A stretch of DNA of 64,000 nt from Oxytricha trifallax (Eukaryota; Ciliophora; Spirotrichea; Sporadotrichida; Oxytrichidae), in NCBI GenBank assembly GCA_000711775.1, contig ARYC01000490.1:1-64000 (forward strand), given 5' to 3'. This document shows positions 22,801 to 30,974 of this stretch, in pieces. Below the pieces are notes generated by a model. It had not been told where the DNA came from. It did not search any database and saw only the letters and a list, made by a program, of their open reading frames with translations. Position numbers and translations under genes: made by a program. Numbering within the stretch: position 1 is the stretch's first letter; every line of letters begins with the position of its first letter.

Positions 22801-25800
22801 AATCCAAAGAATACTCATCATAAATAGATCCTAAATTTAAATAATTTCTATTTCTCATTTTTCAAATTTGCCTAATTTCTCAACAAACCCCAATAGGACC
22901 CCAATTATAACCTACAAATCAAAGCATTAATAAACCTCACTAAGGGGTTTTAAGGTTTTGAGAGCATATTTATAATTAAGCTCGATGCTATTCTCCTTGC
23001 TCAAGATCATGTTGCTTTTCGTCTCCCTCAATATTAAATGACTATAAAAGACTACATTTAAGATTAAAAGATTCCAAAGTAGCTACCCCTTATTCTTACA
23101 AATTTTTGCAAAGGCAATGAAGACCTGCACACTTTAGGGTATGTTCATAGAGACTTGAAGCCTGAGAATATTATGCTTGACTTTTCACCTCTCAGAGTAG
23201 TAATAATTGATTTCAATAGATCATAAAGAGTTGAAGCTTCAGGACTTGGCAACGTTTATGGTACTCCTGGATACTTTCCAGAAAGGGAGGACTGGAGAGA
23301 TGGTGATATTAAGTGGGATGTATGGGCTCTAGCAGCAATTATTGCTGAATGCGATATGCAAAGAAATTATTACTATAGCTGTAAGAGAGAAAAAGATTCA
23401 AAGCAGAGAATACAGCAATACATAGACTAGAATAAGATAAAAGGTAAAATGAAAGATATGGCTGAGTAAATAATCATTAAGCCTAACCATTAAGCGGAGC
23501 ATACAATAGACTAAATTTTAAGAGGATAGGAGAAAAAAGTTAAGAAAGTTGCCTTATCATGCCAAAGTATTGTTTAATTGAATAGTTAAAATATAACAGC
23601 TCTTATAAACACTAATTTTCATTACATATCAACATTAAACCCCTGCATAAACCCTAATAAAGTATGCACTAATAGTATACTTTTATCTATCAAACAACTG
23701 AAAAGGTTTTGGGGTTTTGAATGTTTAATGTGAATACTAAAATATATATTTCAAAATTTTAATAATCATATATATAGTAATAATATTAAGCGAGTATAAT
23801 TAAAATGTGGAGACTGTTAAAATTAAATCCAAAAAGAGATCAAATAAAATTATGCTCATATCAAAACACATAATTAAATATTGAACAGTCACTAATTTGA
23901 ATTAAGTTTGAGTAGATGCTTATTTAACTTTTATTAATTTATCAACTATCTAAAAATGGAATTTTTATTCTTTTTTCATCTTTTCTGATTTTTTTATTTT
24001 AGGGCATCGATCAAGTTGATGCTGTAGTTGATCTTTAAGTTTCTCAAAAATTTTCCATAGATATCTTCCTCAAAAAATTAAAAGTGTGGAGAGTGTGGAG
24101 TTTAATAACAGCAATAAGAGTAATAATAGCACTAATAATAACCTCAAAATCAAGCATTATTAGGAGTCTGGTTAAAATTCTACTAAAAAAACTAGTTTTT
24201 TTTTTAAATTCATTGTTGTATGACCTAACATTGAGTTGATGATTAAGATGATGTTGATAAAACGATGAAAAAATTAGTGATGTAAAATTATGAAATTTTG
24301 TAGAATTTTAACCAGACTCCTAATAATGCTTGATTTTGAGGTTATTATTAGTGCTATTATTACTCTTATTGCTGTTATTAAACTCCACACTCTCCACACT
24401 TTTAATTTTTTGAGGAAGATATCTATGGAAAATTTTTGAGAAACTTAAAGATCAACTACAGCATCAACTTGATCGATGCCCTAAAATAAAAAAATCAGAA
24501 AAGATGAAAAAAGAATAAAAATTCCATTTTTAGATAGTTGATAAATTAATAAAAGTTAAATAAGCATCTACTCAAACTTAATTCAAATTAGTGACTGTTC
24601 AATATTTAATTATGTGTTTTGATATGAGCATAATTTTATTTGATCTCTTTTTGGATTTAATTTTAACAGTCTCCACATTTTAATTAAACTCGATTAATAT
24701 AGGATGCATTGGATTAGTTGTAACTTCAATAAACTTATTAAAATTCTTGCTTTCTATTAAAGCAGAAATGTTAAAATCTTTTTTAAAGTTAATGATTGCT
24801 TCCCCTAATTAATTTATTCTGTGCAATTCTGGAGTATCCCATATTTGCTTGGTTACAACTATAATTTATAAGATTACACAATACAATAAATTAAATTTAT
24901 TATACGTAATCACTTTCAGGTTTTGGGGTTATTTAGGTGAAGACTATTTCATTAATAACTTAAAAGTTAATATATTATGTTGTAATTCCACCAAGAGAAT
25001 CTATTAATTTAAGTAGTAATTTATAATTTCCAACATCAGCTTTCTTAGGTAAGAAATAAATAAATTTGCTTGTTATTTTGATAAAAGTTTTTCGGGGTGA
25101 TTACCAAACAAAAAATAATTATATATTTTGCAATAAAGATAAAAACACCAAGATTTAATTGGTGAACCATCAATCATTGTAAGTTTTAAAATAGTTTTAC
25201 CAAACTTATTATCATCAGAGTACTCTGGTAGTCTAATTTAGAAGGTATAGTTCACAAGTACTGTAAATTTGGTTATTTAAGTTTTAAACACAGGCATTTC
25301 ATTCACCAGCTTCGGGTCTATAGAATAAGGATAATATTTATAGTTTATTAAAACGTATAAGTGCATATTTTCATAAGGAGCAGGTGTTGTAGTGGTTGTG
25401 CTTGAAGAAGTGGTTGTAGGTGCTGGAGTTGTTATAGTCGGTGCAACATACTGATCTACAGTTAAGTTAAAATTGCTTGAAAATGTAGTTCCTTGTTTAG
25501 TTTCAGCAGAGAGTGTGATATTGTAAGTTCCCACAAGTGCGCTGTTTGACGATGCCTGCAGATTAATGTTTGACCCATCATATGTCAGCAAACTTACTAT
25601 ACTCGAAACTGGATCAGATGCAAAAGTAAAGGTAAAATCTGAAAATTAACTACTGCATGAATCTGTCCTTGAGTAAGTAAATGTCATTCATAACAAGAAT
25701 TTAATTAAATTTAGAATTATTATATAATTGAATAAACTTATTGGTATTTATAGGGAAGTTTAAGTTAGGGTATAAGTGTACATTGAAAGAAGAGCAGTAT

Positions 25801-28074
25801 CAAAGGTTAGTGTACCATTCAAAGCCTCTAAGGGTTAAGTTGGATAAGTATAAAAATAGTTTCTGAGTGTTAACATACAACAACAAAAAAATATATTATT
25901 TTTCGTATTATTTTTATTCTGAGAGTCTCTGCATAGGTTGAGACATAATAGTAGTTGTTAGTTTTAATTCTTGGAGTGAATGTTGCAGTTCCTCTAGTAG
26001 CATTTGCAACATTTTTAATAAGAACCTTTGGTCTATCAACTTAAACTATCTAGTCGTATATAGTTGCCTCAGCTGTCATATAGGATGGAATTGGGTAGGC
26101 TGATATAAAACTTTTCAAAAATAAAGAAGTTCCTTAGTAGTTCAATAACTAGCCTCCTATATACATTTGACTAGGACTTAAGATCAAAACTGATCGAGCA
26201 TTTAAGATAAAAAGTACATAATTAATGTGAATATAAATACGATTATACCTTTTGATTGTACTCATATTCTCCTGGGACTCCAAACCTGATTTGTTGAGTA
26301 GTATAGTTACCGGAATCTGAGATGTTAAGTTTTATTATATATCCATATAATGTCGTATTTCTCATTCCTCTTTAGGATACTGCTGCATAAAAAGTGGAGG
26401 GTATTTTCCTGCACTCGTTTAAATAATAAAAAAAATTTTAGGGAAGTTTCCTGTACTTTTTAAAATGTATTTATGTTATTAAATCAATCTTTACAGCAAC
26501 TATTAACCAACTTGCGGAGTAATTTCATTGTCATAACTATTCTATATTGATTAATTAATCTGTCAATTTCTCTCTAGCATAGGTTCTAAGCATCTTACAA
26601 GCACTTTCTCCTTTTTTTCTGAATACCAACTCATCTAAGAACTCTTAGGCATACTTGATGTTTTAGAATTGATCCACTATATATATTTTTAAGTATTTAA
26701 GATGATTCCAAGTGTTTTCTGTTGTATTTGTGGTATTTGTTCTTATCTAAACTCTTGGTTCTACTCTTCCTATCATACCTCAATTTTCTTTTAATATTTA
26801 TTGAGTCATAAAATATTTAATTTTGAATTTATGTTAAATATATTTTAAAAAATGCAAGGAAACTCTCTCCAAAAGTAGTTATAGAATCGTCCATGAATGT
26901 TCCAATTATTTATGGGAAAGTATTATTATGCTTTTATTCAATTAAATTGAATAATTATTTAATACTTTATTTTTTGAGAATAATCATGTAATAATTTTAT
27001 GATTTAATAAATAGTATTGGAGTTTGTAGGATCAGCTAGGTACCATGATTTGACGATTGAAGGTCTATTTCCTCCAGTTGAATAGCTAGTCTCTTTCAAC
27101 AAAAAGAGAATTACTTCAAGCCAGTTTACATCTCCTCCTGAAAATATATAATTTTCATCTGTTGCTGATTTGTAAACTTAAGAGTAGGAGTAACTCTATG
27201 ACAGATAGTTTCCAGCAGGCTCATAACTCTACCCATAGTTATTTAAAATTTCCAAAATAATACAGACATGTTATAACATAAGTAAATAAAATAAATAAAG
27301 CTTCTATATGATTAAAATAGTCGATGCATAACTGCCATTGAATATCTGGAATATTGTTGGTATCATCAAATATCTTGATTTTCATCATACCAGGCACATT
27401 ATTAAGATTTGCACTTAGGTACATGTACTTTTGATCTGATGTAACTTGCATAGTATTCGTTGAAATTCTAGCATACTGCCAACTCCCTTTATCTATTGTT
27501 AGGAACATTATTGGAATTATTGGGCTTGTTTCATTAATAAGGAATTTCGCTATAATTAATTATATGAACTATAAAGATAGATTATATGCAGTATATTATA
27601 TATAGGTACTGGAATAATAACCACTAAACTAAGCAAGGACAGTGTTACTATCTAGTAGCACAGCACTAATGTGCTATCCACGGTATACTGTGCTTGAGAA
27701 ACCAGTATCAGACAGGTAAAACAAGTTTATTAAGTCACCCTATGTTGAATTAGAATTATAAATTAAATTCAATCTTTCATATACCCTTAGCATTAAAATT
27801 TATGATTTATGTATTTTAAATTAGCGAGTAAGATGGCCCAGGATTCAACATCAGTGTAGTAAGATATGTTTGCTACAACAGCCGATACAATAGTGCCATC
27901 TGGTGAGGAGTTACAATCCATGGCGTACTGCAGTGAATCTCCATAGCCATATGCTTAGCTTTCATAGGGTCTTGCCCACTATATGTTGAGGTCTTCGTCA
28001 TAAGAAAATATAGCAGGGGTTTCAGCATTATATAACACACTTGAGTACATTGTTTAGAACAAATCTTGGGTCAT
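13820..28074 (-). CDS. Large ciliate surface protein, ectodomain plus multipass membrane domain, in many MDSs
   Basis: I read this as one minus-strand gene. The ectodomain segments (28074-24686) include SYDEDLNIQWARPY, two cadherin-like/CADG-type repeats (LVGTYNITLSAETKQG and DVGNYKLLLKLIDSLG, each followed by a beta-strand ending in LTV or FQVI) and a Thr/Pro linker. The membrane domain (17037-13820) has several hydrophobic segments including LSNLILIVLILQLFMALI, then NYMNIMQLIIHLTLFNLVLSP and the conserved-looking YYFEVINEFIFLMISNFIFVLTD block at about 15440-15350 typical of large ciliate transmembrane proteins. A cytoplasmic tail ends EIPNHNPQKI at TGA 13820. A 7.65-kb IES separates the two halves; joining at the AATTAA pointer keeps the frame. 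The start at 28074 is the first ATG of the readable segment; more N-terminal sequence is likely. Cell-surface function unknown. Confidence 0.6.
13889..13993. other. IES, pointer TTA (minus strand), 105 bp
   Basis: Excision between the TTA repeats on the minus strand joins ..KKAQTEL to EDYQNYEDIGFEIP in frame and removes a TGA. It separates the last two MDSs of the surface-protein gene. Confidence 0.55.
17411..18869 (+). pseudogene. TBE transposase, split by a MITE
   Basis: ATG at 17411 opens the TBE transposase. KLRYGCNDFNDKLKPILNYT and PATVRSHCLQ match the copy at 39-1301. A 412-bp MITE is inserted at a TA dinucleotide; on its far side the frame resumes with NDKTPKYW-like sequence, and later segments correspond to IHADEAVFT and NGIELY..LLKGHYKK. 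Several frame changes lie in between. The stop is TGA at 18867-18869. A dead copy of the 42-kDa protein. Confidence 0.75.
17660..18071. mobile_element. MITE copy 1, near-palindromic, TA target
   Basis: 412 bp with terminal inverted repeats TTGTAGGAATACATTGATTT and flanking TA (17658-17659 and 18072-18073), the target duplication of Tc1/mariner elements. The arms are about 190 bp and contain GTGGCAGTTAA and ATTGGCGGTAC, round a small AT-rich centre. It is non-coding and interrupts the TBE transposase. The second copy is at 62958-63381. Confidence 0.85.
19033..19488 (-). CDS. TBE small ORF (~17 kDa; TBE 22-kDa class)
   Basis: An uninterrupted 151-codon frame from ATG 19488 to TGA 19033, beginning MALLIEEKKAFKSNEIRM, with VTNLYDDAMSDPEVAIYLSS and a Lys-rich C-terminus. 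It lies between the transposase and kinase ORFs on the opposite strand. TBEs are known to encode a third, roughly 22-kDa protein of unknown function. Position suggests this is it or a shortened form; the identity is inferred from context, not from a recognised motif. Confidence 0.5.
20112..21570 (+). pseudogene. TBE zinc-finger/kinase ORF (57-kDa class), broken
   Basis: Plus-strand coding remnants contain a zinc-finger-like segment near 20490-20570 (YLCEFYEKPYSYTRDLKVHL, one Cys replaced) and a kinase-like catalytic segment near 21117 (VYVHRDLKTEKLI) with NIDFNRAQS downstream. The same kinase region at 22961-23722 is better preserved (VHRDLKPENIM). Several frame changes are present. The combination of a C2H2-like finger and a protein-kinase domain is characteristic of the TBE 57-kDa product, whose role is not established. 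Confidence 0.7.
21727..22960 (-). mobile_element. Partial TBE, transposase end, inverted
   Basis: Begins immediately right of the full-length TBE and ends in a terminus of the 1387-type (CCCCAATAGGACCCC, ACCTACAAATCAAAGCA, AAGGGGTTTTAAGGTTTTG). It holds the N-terminal two thirds of a transposase on the minus strand, from ATG 22858 to about the second catalytic residue (FNVNLSVHRT, where the expected Asp reads Asn). The remainder is missing. The TBE at 17277-21723 was probably inserted into, or recombined with, this older copy. Confidence 0.7.
22961..23722 (+). mobile_element. Partial TBE, kinase end
   Basis: A fragment containing the C-terminal kinase part of the TBE 57-kDa ORF in one mostly open frame: VHRDLKPENIMLDF (catalytic loop), VVIIDFNRSQRVE (DFN in place of DFG), YGTPGYFPEREDWRDGD and DVWALAAIIAECDM. 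It is followed by a TBE terminus of the 21723-type ending GGTTTTGGGGTTTTG. The 5' part and the transposase are absent. Confidence 0.75.
23800..24683. mobile_element. Foldback with ~380-bp near-identical arms
   Basis: The left arm (about 23802-24183) and the reverse complement of the right arm (about 24300-24682) appear identical or nearly so by eye. They surround a 116-bp unrelated loop (24184-24299). Outer ends begin ATTAAAATGTGGAGACTG. Weaker similarity (ATATTAAxCGAGTxTAATTA) continues a little beyond each arm, on the right into the adjacent MDS. No protein is recognised. Arm identity implies recent origin or gene conversion. Confidence 0.85.
26520..26800 (-). other. Coding-like segment inside the surface gene, unassigned
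   Basis: A minus-strand stretch reads GMIGRVEPRVQIRTNT and later QFQNIKYAQEFLDELVFRKK, then RTYAREKLTDQLINIEQL before TGA. It is helical and charged, unlike the beta-rich ectodomain on either side. It may be a stray MDS of another gene held in an IES, or a genuine part of this protein. Confidence 0.3.
27754..27824. other. IES, pointer CTAATT (minus strand), 71 bp
   Basis: A six-base direct repeat flanks the insert. Excision joins ..SWAILLAN to STQGDLINLFYLSD in frame in the ectodomain of the surface protein. Confidence 0.65.
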
Positions 28075-28657
28075 TTTTATTGATAAAATATAAACATAAT
28101 TTACAATTTTATTTGAAAAGAAAAATTTATGTTATGGGTAGCTAAGTATCCCCCTTGAAGCATTCCACATCCAAAAACCTTTTTAGTTTATTATTAATAG
28201 TGGAGGCTTAAAATATGGGATGTTCTTTCCTTGCCTCCTCTAATATCCACATTTTTCTCAGAGAAGCAATTAATGCTTAAAATACTCAAATAATTATTTT
28301 TATTTTTTTTAATCCACTTGCTTTTCAAATTTTATTTTATTTAATCAGCTGCTCAAGTCAACCTATATATGATATTTTTAACATAAACGTTACCATGTTA
28401 GGAAACTCAGAAAAATTGTGAGCAGAATCTATATCTTCATCTTTTTAATGGTGTAAATAAGTTAATAGTATTTTAATTTGATTTAAACTAAGGACGTACT
28501 TAATAGATATGTATTAAGCTCTCTTATTAATCTTTCACATATAGAATTACTATTTGAATTAAATAATATTACCTTATTTGAACATTAATAGCAATAGTGG
28601 GAATTATAATTTAAGATTAAATAAATTAAAGTTAATAATAAATTGATTAAAACTACA
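28075..28657. other. Spacer between divergent genes
   Basis: AT-rich DNA between the surface-protein gene (-) and NME7 (+). The part up to about 28280 still reads open on the minus strand (GFWMWNASRGILSY) and may be an N-terminal piece of the surface protein. Promoters for both genes should lie here; no motif is recognised. Confidence 0.4.
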
Positions 28658-30173
28658 ATGGCAAGTGAGGACAGATATGTATTTTTGGCAGATTGGTATG
28701 ATCAGCAAGCTTCTCTAAATAAAAAATTTTATGTGGCTCTATATCTCTCAGATAAGACTATTGATATTGTAAGAAGATATTTATTTTCACTTTTTTATTT
28801 TAAACCTGCCCTCAAACATTTAAATCGAAATATTATATAGTATGACATAAAAAATAAACGACTATTTCTGAAAAGAACTCGTTACCCTTAAGTATCAGAG
28901 GAAGACTTATATGTTGGCTCAACTATTACTGTGTTTTCAAGGCAGTATAAAATAGTTGACTATGCTGACGATTTTACAAGAAAAGCTTTTGACCAAGATC
29001 ATCATGTGGAAAAGACTTTCGCAATGATCAAACCTGATTCTTACACTAACATTGGAAAGATCATTTATAGCAAAATGATGCACAAATTTCTATGTTTAAT
29101 AAGTATGTTGTTATAGATAATAGAATAGGGCGGTTTCAAGATATCGAATTTAAGAATGCTGAAATTGTCTTAATCGGATACATTAGAACTGTACGCAGAT
29201 AAAAAGAATAATCCCTTTATATAAGATTTAGTGAATTTCATATCTTCGGATATGGTCGTGGGTTTAGAACTAGTCAGGGAAAGTGCCATTTCTGTATTGT
29301 AGCAAATTATGGGACCATCAAACTCATTAATGGCTAAGAATTAATCACCAAATAGTATAAGAGGCACATTTGGCAAGGATAGTTTGAGAAATGCGATACA
29401 CGGTAGTGACTCATCAGAAGCTTATATAATTAGAAATTACAAGTTTATTATATTTTAACCATGTATTATAAAGCAAAAACATTGAAATCTTAATGTAAAT
29501 ATAAAATTAAGGTAAATAAAAAAAAGATTTAATATTTAATCAAGAGTTGCATTAAAAATATTAAATATTGTATCAAAGAACTTGTACTTTTGATTAACAT
29601 AATTTACAAATTCCAAGAAATCTAAATTTAAATACTTTAAACGTGAAAGTTCATATTTCTTCAATAACTAGAGGAAATCAACAGCTTTATTAAATAATTG
29701 TACCTGCTGTTTAATTAAGCCTCATGCTATTCAAAACAGATAAGTTGGGAAGATCTTGGATGCAATATTAGGAGAAGGTTTTGAGATTTCTGCTCTTGAG
29801 ATGTTCTATTTAGATAAATCAACTGCCGAGGAGTTTTTCGAGATTTATAAGGGAATAATGCCAGAATATTCACAGATGATTGATCATGTATCATCTGGAG
29901 GACCAGTCATAGCTCTAGAAATTATAATTAAGTACCTACACATTATAATTTAACTATCATTTAAATTATAGACAAGACAATGCAGTAGATTTGTTTAGAA
30001 GATTCTGTGGTCCTCATGATCCAGATTAAGCTAGAGATTTGAACCCAAAAAGTTTGAGAGCAAAACATGGACTTGATAAAATCAGAAACGGAGTTCATTG
30101 TACAGATTTAGCAGAGGACGGAGTATTGGAATGCGAATATTTCTTTAGTATATTGTAGCATGCTAGAAAGTGA
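28658..30173 (+). CDS. NME7: NME7-like nucleoside diphosphate kinase homologue (DM10 + two NDK domains)
   Basis: A recognisable NME7: MASEDRYVFLADWYDQQASL begins the DM10 domain (..LFLKRTRYPQVSEEDL.., ITVFSRQYKIVDYADDF). NDK domain 1 follows (EKTFAMIKPDSYTNIGKII, IRGTFGKDSLRNAIHGSDS) and then NDK domain 2 (TCCLIKPHAIQNRQVGKIL, RNGVHCTDLAEDG). His of the HGSD motif in domain 1 is kept. Domain 2 has HCTD, as in animal NME7. NME7 is a luminal protein of ciliary doublet microtubules and is linked to the gamma-tubulin ring complex. One GT-AG intron (28769-28840) and three TA-flanked IESs interrupt it; all four removals restore the NME7 frame. The stop is TGA. Confidence 0.93.
29066..29113. other. 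IES, pointer TA, 48 bp, in NME7
   Basis: Removing 48 bp between TA dinucleotides gives GKIIQIIEQGGF, the NDK pattern. The insert itself is open in frame, so it is detected only by protein comparison; the longer TTATAG repeat next to it would shift the frame. Confidence 0.7.
29423..29632. other. IES, pointer TA, 210 bp, in NME7
   Basis: Lies between NDK domains 1 and 2. Joining at TA gives ..GSDSSEAYFKRESSYFF in frame. Confidence 0.75.
29923..29968. other. IES, pointer TA, 46 bp, in NME7
   Basis: Joining at TA restores ALEIRQDNAVDLFRRFCGP, matching NME7 domain 2. Confidence 0.75.
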
Positions 30174-30267
30174 TTATATCTGATTTCTTTTAGTTTTAAT
30201 ATTCAATATTTGATTGAAATTCTTAAGCTATAGATATTCATGAAAATATTTAAATAGTATTTATAAA

Positions 30268-30930
30268 ATGGAGAAATCATCAGATTTAGAAAGACGCAAA
30301 GAGAAGTAAAGAAGTAGGTCTCGTTCAAGTTCAAGAGATAGAAAGCGTGATAAAAAATCGAAAGATCATAGAAAACATAAAAGTCATAAGCATTCGCATT
30401 CGAGGAGCAGATCAAGATCCCCTAAACATAGAGGTGAGAGAAAGAGAAGTAGATCCAAAGACAATGATCACAGAAACAGAGATAGACACAATGAAAGAGA
30501 CTAGAGTAGAGGTGGAGAATTGAGAAACAACGTCGAGAGATCGTAATAATGGAAGAATCAGAAAGAGGAGAGTTACAAAGAAAAAATGGACTAGAAAAGA
30601 GCAGAGAAAGAAGCTGAGTGGGCAGCCAAGAGAGAAGAGGAACTTAAGAACAGACCTAAGAAACCACATGAATTGAAAATTTAGCCACCTCCTTCAAGTC
30701 AAAACCGCATGATGGAGGTAATCGTTAATGACAGATTAGGTTAAAAAGTTAGAATAAAGTGCATGCCAGACGACACAATATTCAATCTCAAGTAACTGAT
30801 CAGTGGACATACAGGTATCAGAGCTGAAAAAATTAGATTGCAAAAATAGCATTAGATTTACAAAGACTAAATCACTCTGGAAGACTATGAAGTCAAGGAG
30901 GGTATGATGTTAGAGATGTATTATAATTGA
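30268..30930 (+). CDS. RS-domain protein fused to Hub1/UBL5 ubiquitin-like domain
   Basis: An uninterrupted 220-codon frame. Residues 1-110 are an Arg/Ser/Lys/His-rich RS-type domain (RSRSRSSSRDRKRDKK, HSHSRSRSRSRSPKHRG). Residues 110-147 form a charged helical linker (KEAEWAAKREEELKNR). Residues about 149-220 are a complete Hub1/UBL5 domain: MEVIVNDRLGQKVRIKC, DDTIFNLKQLISGHTG and LEDYEVKEGMMLEMYYN. The end is the double-Tyr Hub1 C-terminus, with no Gly-Gly. Hub1 binds HIND motifs of Snu66/Prp38 non-covalently and tunes 5' splice-site choice. Human and yeast Hub1 are free 73-residue proteins; here it is covalently joined to a splicing-type RS tail. No intron or IES. It lies 94 bp downstream of NME7. 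Confidence 0.93.
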
Positions 30931-30974
30931 TGAATAAAGTTTAATAACTATAAAATTAATTAATTTCATAAAAA

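Larger units (their letters stand above)
17038..24685. other. 7.65-kb IES filled with transposons
   Basis: The minus-strand hexamer AATTAA (plus-strand TTAATT at 17032-17037 and 24680-24685) flanks the whole block. Removing the block plus one copy joins ..HPILIEFN to QLLINFKFIDSEA in frame, linking the ectodomain and membrane domain of the surface protein. Inside are 240 bp of AT-rich sequence, a full-length TBE carrying a MITE, two partial TBEs and an 0.88-kb foldback. Transposon-bearing IESs are known from hypotrich germline genomes. The join here is my inference from frame and pointer. Confidence 0.6.

Noticed and set aside
24905-24925. Telomere-like CCCCAAAACC as a TBE end
   Set aside because: It is in frame in the surface-protein ectodomain (QITPKPESDY), with no TBE sequence beside it.
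30412-30669. Hydrophobic minus-strand ORF opposite the RS domain
   Set aside because: It is an antisense shadow of Arg/Ser codons in the Hub1 fusion gene.
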